Assembly (NCBI RefSeq): GCF_963678635.1
Contig: NC_087062.1
Coordinates: 310,001 to 374,000, forward strand
Direction: 5' to 3'
DNA from: Symsagittifera roscoffensis
Taxonomy: Eukaryota > Xenacoelomorpha > Acoela > Convolutidae
DNA length: 64,000 nucleotides
The translations under genes and the position numbers were made by a program. Shown one piece after another: positions 21,841 through 32,615 of the stretch. Position 1 is the stretch's first letter. The number at the start of each line of letters is the position of its first letter. The notes beneath the pieces were generated by a model. The model was given only the letters and a program-made list of their open reading frames with translations. It did no database searches and was not told where the DNA came from.

Positions 21841-23445
21841 TCAGGCGATGCTCAAGTAGTACTTCTTGTGAAGATGCACCACTATCTCCGTTTCTGCAAA
21901 GACCACATGAAGAATGGCGTACAATTCCCTCGAGCTCAGTTTGCCCCTGTTTGGGTCGTACACCGGCACCGAGACCTCCAATATTCCTCTTTCAATCATG
22001 AAGTCGCGTAGTCTTGTCAGAGCCAATATCACGTGTTCGGGATCAATTGTGTTCCTGTCGTTGACTCTCGTTACTAGGAAGCAGAGGTATTTGCCCGGGA
22101 CTTGTGCCACTGACGGTGGAAGCGCCGCCATGCCTCCCAATCCTGGCCTCTGTCTGAACAGAAACTCTACGTTCTGGTATTCTCTTTTGAAGTCAGCCTC
22201 CAATCTTGATTTGAAACTCATGTCCGCCGTGATGCAGATCGCGCTGGTCCTGTTTGACAGGATGAAGTCGCTATCCGTTATCATGATGTTCTCTGAGTAT
22301 TCATTGGGTATTTCGAATTTCGTTTTGAAATTCCTTCCTATGGTAGGCTCTGGTTCTTCTTCCTCCAGTTCCAATCCGCTTGTTTCCCTCACTTCCTTGA
22401 GCTTCTTTATCATCGAATTTTCGGTGTGGGTAAGTCCTACCCCCACTCCCCGGACAAAAATATTTATCGACGTCCCCGTCGATGTAGTCGGGTCTGAATT
22501 GTCTTTAGGGATGTCCAGTGGCCTGTCTGTTGCTGTCCATCCGAAAAGAGGCTCCGCTGTCTTCATGTACTTTGCTGCTGATACATCGACTTGCTGCATG
22601 CTTTGTCCTTCGTGACCCTCGTCTTTGACATCACGCATCCACTCTAGAATCCTCAAGTTCGTATTCTCCCTCCTTTCTATTTCACCCTGCTCGAGATCCG
22701 TCTCCACTTCTGGCGTCGAGTAATCATCCTGCGGATAATGTCCACCATCGTCAATGACCTGCCATTCCTCTCCAGCTTCCAGTTCGCCTACGCCTAGTAG
22801 TTCCTCGCTTAACTTTTCTGGCTGTATCTTATCGATCAAGAAGTCATCCCCGTACCTATTGTACCTCATGCCTGTGCGTTTACGATTGCCCGTCCTGGTT
22901 TCCGGTGGTGTTGGTCGATCCGGTTCCATCCACTTCGGTACCTCGTTTTGCTCTGGGTCGTTCCAGTCTTCTTCTACAAATGAACCTGCATCCGACTCCA
23001 CTTCTATCTTTTTGTTGTCGTCCAAACTCAAGTTCTCATTACCATCATTTTTCTCTCTGGTGCCTTTCTCATTCACTTCGCACGCTGGTTCCACCACCAG
23101 GTAGTCAAGACCCTCCATGTCTTTCGGCAGGCACCAATCCTCCGGGGACGGAACGTGAGGTTTCAGATTTTCGTAATGTGCTGCTCGCCCTGTACTCAAG
23201 CGATAGAACCTTCCTTGTTGATGTACTTCCGTAATCATGAACGGTCCTCTCCATTTCTTGAGTAGTTTCTTTGTTCCCTTGGGCGGTATGACGTTTTGAA
23301 AGACCCACACGTATTGGCCCACTTCGTATGGCTTTGCTCTCAGTATCTTTTCGTCATATTTCTTGCGTTGCCTCGTTTGCGCTTGTGCCGTGTTTCTCCG
23401 ACATAGCTCGTTCAGCTCTTGTTGTCTTTTGATCGCTTCCTTCAC
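21841..23445 (-). CDS. Pol C-terminal extension: integrase tail plus macrodomain-like region (534 aa)
   Basis: The frame starts with a GTG at 23445 that overlaps the gag-pol TGA, and its first residues continue the integrase. It carries the integrase C-terminal module with the GPY/F-type motif (KKWRGPF, about 65-70). The true protein is therefore probably made by -1 frameshifting from gag-pol, or gag-pol has lost one base in the run near 23470. Residues 105-385 are acidic and likely disordered. Residues 388-533 resemble a macrodomain of the OARD1/TARG1 type in order of secondary structure: ITADMSFKSRLEADF, then KYLCFLVTR, then a helix, then VSVPVY, then a final helix and strand. The glycine-rich phosphate loops and the catalytic Lys/Asp positions of active family members are not evident, so it may bind without hydrolysing. 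Confidence 0.65.
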   Translation of the reverse strand: MKEAIKRQQELNELCRRNTAQAQTRQRKKYDEKILRAKPYEVGQYVWVFQNVIPPKGTKKLLKKWRGPFMITEVHQQGRFYRLSTGRAAHYENLKPHVPSPEDWCLPKDMEGLDYLVVEPACEVNEKGTREKNDGNENLSLDDNKKIEVESDAGSFVEEDWNDPEQNEVPKWMEPDRPTPPETRTGNRKRTGMRYNRYGDDFLIDKIQPEKLSEELLGVGELEAGEEWQVIDDGGHYPQDDYSTPEVETDLEQGEIERRENTNLRILEWMRDVKDEGHEGQSMQQVDVSAAKYMKTAEPLFGWTATDRPLDIPKDNSDPTTSTGTSINIFVRGVGVGLTHTENSMIKKLKEVRETSGLELEEEEPEPTIGRNFKTKFEIPNEYSENIMITDSDFILSNRTSAICITADMSFKSRLEADFKREYQNVEFLFRQRPGLGGMAALPPSVAQVPGKYLCFLVTRVNDRNTIDPEHVILALTRLRDFMIERGILEVSVPVYDPNRGKLSSRELYAILHVVFAETEIVVHLHKKYYLSIA

Positions 23446-26400
23446 GTATGCTGAGGCGACGTCCTCTTCCCCTCGTACTCCGGATAGAAGAATGTCAGAG
23501 GCATTGCCCTTTCCCTGCCCGTCAACATCATGAAAGGGCTGATACCCGTTGTAGAGTGCTGGGTACTATTGTAGGCTCCTACTACCTGTGGCAGGTATTT
23601 GTCCCAGTCCGTCATGTACCTTGAGCAGTACACCCTGAGCATGTTGACTAGTGTCCTGTTCTGTCTTTCTACCAACCCATTGGTCTGTGGATGATAGGTC
23701 GTCGAGTGTGCTTGAGCAATGTGTGACCTCTTCATCAATTCTTTTGTTAAGTCCCCCACAAAAGCCTTGCCGTTGTCTGACTGGAAATTCATTGGGCAAC
23801 CATACCGCGATATCCAATGCGTTATCAGGTGATCACATGTTTCCTCTGCTGAGGCTGTCTGGCACGGAATTGCTTCCGCCAACTTGGTGAAGTGATCTAT
23901 TATAACTAGTATTTGGTTATAACCCGATTCCGTCATGCAGATTTTCTGATGGTCTATCTGCACCACTTCATTGAATTCCGAACTCTCGACAGACTTGAGG
24001 GGAAACTTCATCTTCCTTGGGTCTTTTACTTGAAGGCATGCTAGGCAGGCATTCACCCATCTCTCGCAAGCTTTTCTCATTCCCGGCCAGTCAAACCTGT
24101 GAAGTATCCTTTGTTGTACTTTATCTATCCCCTGATGGCCCATTTGGTCGTGTGATCTGAAGAGCACTTCCGTTTGGTACAGTTGTGGTAGTATGATGAG
24201 GTTGTGTTTGTGTAATATATTTTCCTCATCTCTTCTCTTGCACGCTACCACCCCTTCCGCTGTGTGGTAAAGTAAGTCTCTCTTTTCTTTGTAGAACTGG
24301 CTCAAGATCTTGTAGCTGTCTTCCTCAAGTTCCCCCTTCTCCTTGACTCCAGAATGGATCCATTTGGAGAGGTTACTTGTCATTTTGTCATTCTTCTGGG
24401 CCCTTATTAGGTCAGACAGTCTATATCTCGCCTTAACGTGCTCCTTTAACGCCATGATCTGTCCATTCATCTCACCAGGATTGTGGATGTCATCGCTCAG
24501 TTTCACACATATTATCCTTTTCATGATCTTCATGTCGTCCTCTGGTACCAGATTCGTTCTGACGTTTGAGTTGCACGATAGTTCCCTAAGAGGCTTTCTT
24601 GAAACTGCTATTTTCTCGAGCTCTGTTCCACCTCGTACCTCTTGCATTTCCAGATTGTACGTTCCTGAAGATGGATCTGTCTGTAATTCCCTGTCGTGCT
24701 GTCTCATCTTCTCTTCCGCCAGTATCATGCATAGACTGTCTTGATCCTCACTGCTCTCGTCCGAGTCTTCATCCCATTCTTTACGCTCCCCGGACAATTT
24801 TCCTTCTCCGGTTTCGTCTTCTTTCATGAATCTGGACCACTCCCCGGACTCTTGATCTAATCCCAGGTGTTCAATTTCTTCTCTGAATGTCACTTTCTTA
24901 TCCCTGACTTTTGTTTGCTCCAGAATTTTTTCGGGGATTTTCTCAACTAGTGATCGCACAACTTCCTTGCTATCAGTGGTGATTCCTTTTGAGACGTCAG
25001 TATTGTTCACTGTTTTTTCTCTCCGAAGTATGGTTAGTTCCGGTGCCTTCTGACTTTTCCCTTGGATCACGGGTTTGTCATCCGATAGTTTCTCAAGCAA
25101 CCTCATTAAGTCTTCATCTATTTGGACCGTTCCCTCCTCTACCTGGGTGAGATCGTGATCTTTTGCCTTGAGTGTTTCCCTCACGATTTTGGACTTGAGC
25201 ATTATTCCTACCGGAATCCCTCTGCTTTTCTTCAAGATGGTCTTTTCAAGAGACTCTTTTGGCAATTCGGGATGATCTTCAATCGGTTTACCTGATTTGT
25301 CCAGCCATCTCGTGAGTGGAAGACTGTCGTATGTTTCTTTGTCCATAAAGGAGAAACCATCTTTGATCTCAAGTCTGTCCGCCTCTCTTTGTTCTTGTCT
25401 CTCGTAGAACTCCGTCTTCTTGCTCAAGCTGTCGGCATTTTGATGTTTGTCTCGCGTTCTATGTTCAATTATCATGTTGTATCCGTCCAAGCGAACTATC
25501 CATCTCCCAATGTAGCTCTGGTCCATTGAGTACGTTTTCAGCCAGCTTAATGCTCGGTTATCTACTCGCAGTTTGAAAGGTTCACTGCCTAGGTACGCTC
25601 TGTATTTCTCGACAAAGGTGACCACTGCGAACATCTCTGCTTTCGGTGCTCCGTACTTCATTTCTGTGTCACTTAGGACTTTGCTCCCGTATGCTATTGG
25701 TCTCAAGACTGTCTTCCCATTCCATTCTTGTTCTTGATGGAGAACCCCAGAAATCGCGACTACCGACGCATCTGTGTCCAGCACGTACATCCCCTTCTCA
25801 GTCGGCATACCCAGTACTGGTGCCTCACATAGCTCTTTCTTTATTCTCTGGAATGACTCTTCTGCTGCGTTGTTCCACGTGAACTTCTTGCCCTTGTGTC
25901 TCATTAATTGTTGCATCGGGTATACCTTGTCCGCGTAGCCTTTGATGAACTCCCTGTAATAGTTAGCGAAGCCCAGGAAGCTCATCAACTGGTGCTCTGT
26001 CTTCGGTGATTTCCAGGTTAGGACTGCTTCCACGGCGTCTGGGTCAGGTCTGATGCCGTGCTTGTCTACCATCCTGCCCAAATATTTTATTGAGTCCTTG
26101 AGTATTTCACACTTTGATGGTTTGCACTTCAGCCCCGATCTTTTCATGCACGCGAACACCTCATCAAGTCTCTCAATGTGGTCTTCTAGTGTTGGCGTTG
26201 CTATTACCACGTCGTCCACATAGCACATTACCAGGTTGCCGTACTTCTTCGTCACGCCTATCAGCGCGTGTGCCATCAGCCGTTGAAACGTGGCTGTGGC
26301 ATTGCAGAGTCCAAACGGCATCCGTTTCCATTGAAACAGACCTAACTCGCAGGCGAACCCTGTCTTGTCCCTGTCTTGTTTCCTTAATGGTACCTGCCAA

Positions 26401-29400
26401 AAAGCCGAGCCTAAATCAAGAGTCGTAAAAAATTTTGCATCACCTAACTTCGAGAGGCTTTCATCAATTCTAGGTATGGGATAGGCATCCTTCACCGTGA
26501 CGGAGTTCAGGTATCGAAAGTCACAACAGAACCTCAACTGGTCGCCTTTCTTTTTGGCCATCACTACTCCACACGCCCACGGTGACTTGGATGGTTCTAT
26601 CATGTCATACTCTAGTAACGTCTCGATTTCTTTTCTACACGCGTCCGATTTGTGTGGGGTCATACGCCTCGCCCCCTCCCTGTGCGGTACCGCGTTTTCC
26701 TCAAGTTCTATTTCATGCTCCACAAAATTACAACACCCGATATCCGCCTTATGCCTCGAGAAAACTTCTTCGTTCCGCTCTAGTACGTCTTTGATGGCTT
26801 CGAGCTGTTCATCTTTCAGTTTGCCCCTCAAATGTTCAATCTCCGGCAGAACCGGTTTATCTGTCTGCATCTCATCTAGTGTGGGTCGCTCTGGAAAGTT
26901 TGAACAGCTCGACAGCCCATCGTCCGTTTCTGACTTAAGTGATTTAATTAGGCCTGAAGAATATTTAATTTTTTGCAATCGTCTCAAGATACAAATTTTA
27001 TCCCTGTGATTGGGACAATCAACAACTTCATTTTGTTTTAAGTTCTCAATCGTTTCATATCGAGTTTTAACCGGCAAAGCATATCCCAGTTTCCTCCCTC
27101 TCTGTATCGTGATCGGTATGTCAAGGGTATTCAACAAGACACTGACGCAGAGACCACTCTTCGTTATCGAAAATGATCTTCCTAAAACAGCAGCACTTTG
27201 ACTATTAGGGTTTGGAACTATACATACTTGCTTATTGTCACTTAGTTCATTGTAGTTTTTCATCCTCAAGCTCACGATTGCTGCTTCATTAGCTTTTAGC
27301 CTCACTCTCCTACTCAAGAATACCGGTGCTTTGTTTTCATTTGCCATTATCAAATTTACCGGTTTGATTGCGTACCTCCTATCCGGGTTCCGTATCCTGA
27401 ACATTGCATTATTTAGATCAATCGTTGCGTCGAAATTCCTGATGAAGTCTCTGCCCAAAATGAATTGGTCAGATTCATCCAGGTTTTCTACCACGATGAA
27501 GCTCATCCACAGGTTACGTTCTCCCAAATTGAGGGCTATTATCGGCGTCCTGCCTAGCACCCGAAGGGCCCCTTTGTTCGCAGCTGACAGCCGTATTCTC
27601 GAGTCTATCAAATCATCTTTGTTGAAGCCCATTCGCTCCCAAGTCTCAATTGGTATGACACTCAAGACCGCTCCCGTATCAAGTAACCCACGTAACTGAG
27701 TCTTCTTTCCACTTATGTCCAACACGTGCCCTGTCACGTCTGCTTCCGTTCCAATGTGCATTGCATCTTCTTCAAGCATAGCACAGTGTCCAATCGATCT
27801 TACTTTCAATTCCTCCTTCCCTACATTGATTTGTCCAATCAGGTCTTCGTCGCATGTTATCATCGTCTTGGTATAGATGTTGATTCCATCTATGTTTAGC
27901 ATAACCTCGTGTGGACCGTAAGCTTCAGTGTATCTGTTATCAACACGTACCGACTTGCTGCCCCCTCTCGTGAGTAGTGCCCTGAGCGCTCTAGAAGTAG
28001 TTCGTGGACTTATTCCACTCAAGTAGTCTGCATACACGTCAATGTGCATTAACGTCTGGTCGCTCGGCTCGCTCAAGTTTCTAGTCACCTCGTGGCCGCC
28101 CACTGTGATTATCGACATTATTCTTGCTCCGATTTTCGATATTCCAAAGGGTTTACCTGTCACCATTTTCACGGTGTTACAATTCCCGTTCTTTGTTGAG
28201 CCCGTTCTAGCCTCTGGTACTACGTTCGTTCCGGTTAATGCTTCGTTAAAATTCTGTCTCTCGATCTCCAACTTTAGTCGTTGCTCTATTTCTTTCGCAG
28301 CCAGATCTTGTTTCACTTTGGCAATTGCTTCCGTCGCCGCTCTCTCATAATTTATCTCTAGAGAGCTCCCGGCCGCGGACTCTAACGCACCGCTAACATG
28401 TGTTACAGCTTTCACTGTCTTCGTCGGCAATTCGGTGTTTGGTGCCCCTAAGTTCCTAGATTCGAACTCGTTTTGCCTGTTCCGCTGATTCTGCACCGCC
28501 GCTAATGCCAACTTATGTTTGGGGTGATTCTGGTCCTTGACCGCTTCCCAGAACAAGGGACAATCCATTCTGAAGTGACCCTCCTGGTTACAGAAAAAAC
28601 ATCTGGCGCCTATCTTGATGATTAAGCCATTATAGTACTCGTGTTCCTCCATCTGACTCATGTCCTCCTCATCCGGTGCATAACCTAGGCTCTTCATGCC
28701 TTGTTTGTACGTTGTACAGTCAGCCACATGATGATCCGCTGACCCGCAGTTCGCGCATGATCTGCGCTTATCCATATCATCTCTAGGTTTGTACCATGAT
28801 GACCTCTGGGGTTGGCTTCCCCCTTGCGTGTTCCTGTTTTCAGAATATGAGTACTTCTTAGGTTTCATCAGCATGTATTCTCTTGATTTCTGTCTCATTT
28901 CTTCTGGGGTGGGTGCGCTGTCCTTCGACAACGTGTAGTATGTTGCTAACATTGTCCTTAAGTCATCACTTTTCACCCCATCAATGAACTTCGAGGCAAT
29001 GCTAAAGTTCCGTCTGTTTGTCGACTCCTCTGGGTCACTCCTCCTTCTCAAGCTCTCGAGGTCATCTAGGAACCGATCTATTGACTCGTCGTCCCTCTGT
29101 CTCCTTTTTTCAAATCGCATCATCGCTTGATGACCCTTCATGCCTGAGCCGAATCTGTTCAACAGTATTTCAAAGATTTTGTCCGCGGTGTCGCGTTCTT
29201 CTTCTTTCTTCGCAACCACACACTTTAATGCCGTGCCTTCTAAATTGCTGAGTATGGCTGTGCACGCTTGTCTTTCGTCACTCAAGTTATCTTGCTCTAG
29301 ATGTAGTCTCATCACTTCCACCCAAGTGTCAATGCATCCATCGGAGTCATCTTTGAATTCTTTTGGCTTCTTGAATGTTTTTCTTGATTTTCCCTCTCTC

Positions 29401-30641
29401 CTGTCGCTCGAGTCAGTGTTCCTCGTGGCGAAGGCCTCTAGAGTCCTGTTCATCATCTCCCAAGTGCTGGCCCATGTCATAGCATCCGGTCCTGAGTTGC
29501 TGTTGGCTGTTGAATCTCCCGGACCAGTCGTCGTGTTCGACGTTCCACTCTTCATTATTGTTTTCGCAGCTGTTGGTGCTATGCTTATCGCATCCCTGGG
29601 TATGGGCAACGGTGTCGATTGCCGTTTGTTTCTTTGTGGTTCTACAAAATCAACTCTGGTGCCTTGCGTACGATCCGCTGCCGGTCTCTCTTGTGGTGTA
29701 GAACCTCTCAAGATTGCATCCAACTTCGCCTGTATTGCACACGAACTCTCTGCTTGAGTCTTGCTCATTGTGTCCATTCTCCTTTCCAGGCTCCCTAATT
29801 GGCTGTTAACATCATCATATCGGTTCTTCAACTGTTGCATGTCTGTTTTGATGTTCTTTTCTCGTTCTTCATTGGTGGCCTCTACCTTGTCTGACATTTC
29901 CTTGAGTCTCTCCTCTGTTGCTTTAGCTAGGTTAAAATAACTGTCTAGATACTCGTGCTTGTTGTATCTTATCTCCTTTTTTATCACCTCTCTGTCTTCT
30001 TCACTGTTCTTAAGTCTTTTGTCGATCTGATTTAATTTCGCCAACAAATCGCCCAGCTCAATGGTAGTCTCTTCATGGTCAACCGTGGGTTTTTCTTCGG
30101 CCATAGCCTCTGCTTTAGCTTGTTCCTCATTCTGGCCGGTTTCTGTCGCTTTCGTGCTCACTGTACCAAATTTTCGTGCTCTTTCTGCTTTTGGCTCTTC
30201 AGTCACGTTTTCTTTCGTTTTTATTCCGAACATTATTCCCAATTTTTCCGTAAAAGATGTCCTCTTTACTTGAGAGTCTTCTTTCACCGTTTCTTCGGTG
30301 TTGCCTATTGCATCTTCCGCGTCATCTATCGGTGAGAACTCTATGGGTTTCTGGTTCGGTTCCTCTGTATTGGGCATTGGAGTTGACTCTGTCGCCATCT
30401 TCCCTGTTTCATCCACACTTTGATCGGGTGTCTCTAGATCAATCTCGATGGTGGGTTCTACTCTCTCCCCTTCCGTGCCCTCTTTCGCCCTGTTCTCCGC
30501 TGTACTCCTTGTGCTGACCATGTTAACTGAAAAGTTCTTCTTTGTTATCTTCGGACCCATTGGTGTTGCTTTGCTTAGCGACGAATTATACTTGGCTTCG
30601 GTCGATCTTTTTTCAGCTACCGGTACCCTGCTCCGCCTCAT
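23442..30641 (-). CDS. Element A Gag-Pol polyprotein (2399 aa)
   Basis: One open frame with no stop between gag and pol. Residues 1-190 are low complexity, 195-310 coiled coil, and 415-600 a capsid-like Ty3/gypsy Gag region. Two CCHC zinc knuckles follow (C629/C632/H637/C642 and C681/C684/H689/C694). The aspartic protease has LLDTGA (D988) and ILGRD (1061-1065). The RT runs from about 1330 to 1560 with YVDD at 1474-1477, and the RNase H has DTDAS near 1624. An unusual charged spacer of about 365 residues (1745-2110) comes before the integrase. The integrase has an H/H (2164, 2169) and C/C (2199, 2202) zinc site and the D2230, D2289, E2325 triad with 35 residues between the last two. The frame ends shortly after the integrase core and continues in the -1 frame at 23445. 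An ATG at about residue 41 is an alternative start. Confidence 0.93.
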   Translation of the reverse strand: MRRSRVPVAEKRSTEAKYNSSLSKATPMGPKITKKNFSVNMVSTRSTAENRAKEGTEGERVEPTIEIDLETPDQSVDETGKMATESTPMPNTEEPNQKPIEFSPIDDAEDAIGNTEETVKEDSQVKRTSFTEKLGIMFGIKTKENVTEEPKAERARKFGTVSTKATETGQNEEQAKAEAMAEEKPTVDHEETTIELGDLLAKLNQIDKRLKNSEEDREVIKKEIRYNKHEYLDSYFNLAKATEERLKEMSDKVEATNEEREKNIKTDMQQLKNRYDDVNSQLGSLERRMDTMSKTQAESSCAIQAKLDAILRGSTPQERPAADRTQGTRVDFVEPQRNKRQSTPLPIPRDAISIAPTAAKTIMKSGTSNTTTGPGDSTANSNSGPDAMTWASTWEMMNRTLEAFATRNTDSSDRREGKSRKTFKKPKEFKDDSDGCIDTWVEVMRLHLEQDNLSDERQACTAILSNLEGTALKCVVAKKEEERDTADKIFEILLNRFGSGMKGHQAMMRFEKRRQRDDESIDRFLDDLESLRRRSDPEESTNRRNFSIASKFIDGVKSDDLRTMLATYYTLSKDSAPTPEEMRQKSREYMLMKPKKYSYSENRNTQGGSQPQRSSWYKPRDDMDKRRSCANCGSADHHVADCTTYKQGMKSLGYAPDEEDMSQMEEHEYYNGLIIKIGARCFFCNQEGHFRMDCPLFWEAVKDQNHPKHKLALAAVQNQRNRQNEFESRNLGAPNTELPTKTVKAVTHVSGALESAAGSSLEINYERAATEAIAKVKQDLAAKEIEQRLKLEIERQNFNEALTGTNVVPEARTGSTKNGNCNTVKMVTGKPFGISKIGARIMSIITVGGHEVTRNLSEPSDQTLMHIDVYADYLSGISPRTTSRALRALLTRGGSKSVRVDNRYTEAYGPHEVMLNIDGINIYTKTMITCDEDLIGQINVGKEELKVRSIGHCAMLEEDAMHIGTEADVTGHVLDISGKKTQLRGLLDTGAVLSVIPIETWERMGFNKDDLIDSRIRLSAANKGALRVLGRTPIIALNLGERNLWMSFIVVENLDESDQFILGRDFIRNFDATIDLNNAMFRIRNPDRRYAIKPVNLIMANENKAPVFLSRRVRLKANEAAIVSLRMKNYNELSDNKQVCIVPNPNSQSAAVLGRSFSITKSGLCVSVLLNTLDIPITIQRGRKLGYALPVKTRYETIENLKQNEVVDCPNHRDKICILRRLQKIKYSSGLIKSLKSETDDGLSSCSNFPERPTLDEMQTDKPVLPEIEHLRGKLKDEQLEAIKDVLERNEEVFSRHKADIGCCNFVEHEIELEENAVPHREGARRMTPHKSDACRKEIETLLEYDMIEPSKSPWACGVVMAKKKGDQLRFCCDFRYLNSVTVKDAYPIPRIDESLSKLGDAKFFTTLDLGSAFWQVPLRKQDRDKTGFACELGLFQWKRMPFGLCNATATFQRLMAHALIGVTKKYGNLVMCYVDDVVIATPTLEDHIERLDEVFACMKRSGLKCKPSKCEILKDSIKYLGRMVDKHGIRPDPDAVEAVLTWKSPKTEHQLMSFLGFANYYREFIKGYADKVYPMQQLMRHKGKKFTWNNAAEESFQRIKKELCEAPVLGMPTEKGMYVLDTDASVVAISGVLHQEQEWNGKTVLRPIAYGSKVLSDTEMKYGAPKAEMFAVVTFVEKYRAYLGSEPFKLRVDNRALSWLKTYSMDQSYIGRWIVRLDGYNMIIEHRTRDKHQNADSLSKKTEFYERQEQREADRLEIKDGFSFMDKETYDSLPLTRWLDKSGKPIEDHPELPKESLEKTILKKSRGIPVGIMLKSKIVRETLKAKDHDLTQVEEGTVQIDEDLMRLLEKLSDDKPVIQGKSQKAPELTILRREKTVNNTDVSKGITTDSKEVVRSLVEKIPEKILEQTKVRDKKVTFREEIEHLGLDQESGEWSRFMKEDETGEGKLSGERKEWDEDSDESSEDQDSLCMILAEEKMRQHDRELQTDPSSGTYNLEMQEVRGGTELEKIAVSRKPLRELSCNSNVRTNLVPEDDMKIMKRIICVKLSDDIHNPGEMNGQIMALKEHVKARYRLSDLIRAQKNDKMTSNLSKWIHSGVKEKGELEEDSYKILSQFYKEKRDLLYHTAEGVVACKRRDEENILHKHNLIILPQLYQTEVLFRSHDQMGHQGIDKVQQRILHRFDWPGMRKACERWVNACLACLQVKDPRKMKFPLKSVESSEFNEVVQIDHQKICMTESGYNQILVIIDHFTKLAEAIPCQTASAEETCDHLITHWISRYGCPMNFQSDNGKAFVGDLTKELMKRSHIAQAHSTTYHPQTNGLVERQNRTLVNMLRVYCSRYMTDWDKYLPQVVGAYNSTQHSTTGISPFMMLTGRERAMPLTFFYPEYEGKRTSPQHT

Positions 30642-30935
30642 TATTTACAATTGTTATTATTTACAATATTATTATCTACAAAAATTCTATTCTAAGGTTT
30701 AAAAACTCCAAGGAAAAAGAAATTAATAATTCGGTAAAAACAATTTTTCTTGAACTCTTGTAAGCTCTTTCGTGTTAGGTTAGGATAGGGAACGTGTTGA
30801 ACGTGTTGTTATACTTGGTGCTTCAACCTAACCTATTACTTTTGTAGTACCCCCTTCCTAATGCTGTTCCAAGACTTTCTCTTTACCGTCCCAAGACCGT
30901 TCAGCGTTGTCCCTGTACTTCTCGTTGGTACCTTT

Positions 30936-31582
30936 AGACCAGCGTCCCAAGACCAGCGTCCCAAGACCAATGGCCCAAGACTAACGTCCCAAGACTAACG
31001 TCCCAAGACTAACGTCCCGAGACCTATGTCCCAAGACTAACGTCCCAAGACCAACGTCCCAAGACTAACGTCCCAAGACCAATGGCCCAAGACTAACGTC
31101 CCAAGACCAATGTCCCAAGACTAATGTCCCAAGACTAACGTCCCAAGACCAATGGCCCAAGACTAACGTCCCAAGACCAATGTCCCAAGACTAATGTCCC
31201 AAGACTAACGTCCCAAGACCAATGGCCCAAGACCAACGTCCCAAGACCAATGGCCCAAGACCAACGTCCCAAGACCAATGTCCCAAGACCAATGGCCCAA
31301 GACCAATGTCCCAAGACCAACGTCCCAAGACCAATGGCCCAAGACCAATGTCCCAAGACCAACGTCCCAAGACCAATGTCCCAAGACCAATGTCCCAAGA
31401 CCAACGTCCCAAGACCAATGGCCCAAGACCAATGTCCCAAGACCAATGTCCCAAGACCGTTTCGTACCAAGACTGCTCTGGCCCAAGACTGCCCCAAAGC
31501 TGCACTGTCCCAAGACTGTGTTGCTCCAAGACTGTCCCCAGACTGCAATGTCCCTAGACTAGTTCGGTACTGTCCCAAGACT
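30936..31582. repeat. 14-bp minisatellite in the element A leader
   Basis: About 40 tandem copies of a 14-bp unit of the form cccaagaccaatgt. The variable positions alternate between accaatgg, accaacgt, accaatgt and actaacgt. Copies are regular up to about 31456 and degenerate after that. The unit length is not a multiple of three, so it is unlikely to be selected as coding sequence. Confidence 0.95.
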
Positions 31583-32496
31583 TGTCACTGAGTGTCTGGA
31601 TATAGGATTTCTTTCTTCTTCGTTGTAGGGACTTCTTGGTTGTCTGTACCTTGTACCACCACTCAAGCTCTAGTGAAAATTTTCCCAAAAACCCTCTCTT
31701 GGTTGCCAAATCTGGCCCCCCTTTTTTTTAGTTACCTCTTTTTGAATGTTCCCAGCAATTGGGAGCCAAAACTTGTGTGCAGGTATCTTGTGATCACCTG
31801 TTTGTATTAAAAACCAATCGCCAATCTTCCCCAAAACGCAACAATGTATATAGAAAAAATAAAATTTTATACCGAAAAAAAAAAACAAAACAGAGTAATC
31901 AACCCACCTAAAATTCAAAGGAGACAAATGTCAACCTTCTTTCAAAAAAAATGTCTGGTACCTAATTGCCACGCGTTTTCTTCCCCCCACTAGTTGTCTT
32001 ATGAGGTGTCACGAAAACTGTCTATATCCGTTCCCCCCTACCGATCCAACCAGCGTACCAATCTTAACTCGAGATAAGTTTTGGATGTCCACCTATTGTT
32101 ACCACGCGTGTTGATGGCTAATGTAACTAAATCAACGATGTCGATTAACTAGTTACTCTAATTCCCCCCTTTTTACAATTTACAACCGCCAACCTCTAAC
32201 CTAACCAGTCCCCCTGCAAACCTCCCCCCTGTTTAGCCCCCCTCTTAAGCCGAAAAATCCCTTAAGCGCCGGGTGCTAAACCTCTCTTGAGAAAACCGTA
32301 GACCTGTTTCCAGGTCTGCTTGAGTAAAAACTGCCTCAAAACAATGGGACTCCGCTTATCCAATTTTACACTTATTTCTTATAATGTAATGTGGATTCTA
32401 ACGATACCCGTTGTCCGACCTGAGAACACCCTTGTGCGTCCTCTTGTGGTGGCCCTGTGCTGGTTGTCTCTGTTCTGCCCTTGACAGCAGACCCAC

Positions 32497-32615
32497 TTTC
32501 CCACTCGACTGGTCACCTCTTCCAATCAAGTCTCTTGGTGGTCCGTTTCGATCCTTGTGAACCTCTTTCCCACTCGACTGGTCACCCTTTCCAGTCAAGT
32601 CTCCCAGTGGTCCGG
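32497..32615. repeat. Direct duplication of a ~49-bp block in the leader
   Basis: Bases 32497-32545 and 32567-32615 match at most positions (both begin tttcccactcgactggtcac and end gtggtccg) with a 70-bp period. Several C/T changes separate the two copies, so the duplication is older than the LTR pair. Confidence 0.8.

Noticed and set aside
30775..30835. ttaggttagg and cctaacct words resembling arthropod telomere repeats
   Set aside because: Only two units each and inverted to one another; too short to be telomeric.
31135..31591. Several 94-147 aa frames on both strands (LVLGHWSWD and CPKTNVPRP repeats)
   Set aside because: They are translations of a 14-bp tandem repeat that lacks stop codons; all frames are open on both strands, so there is no coding signal.
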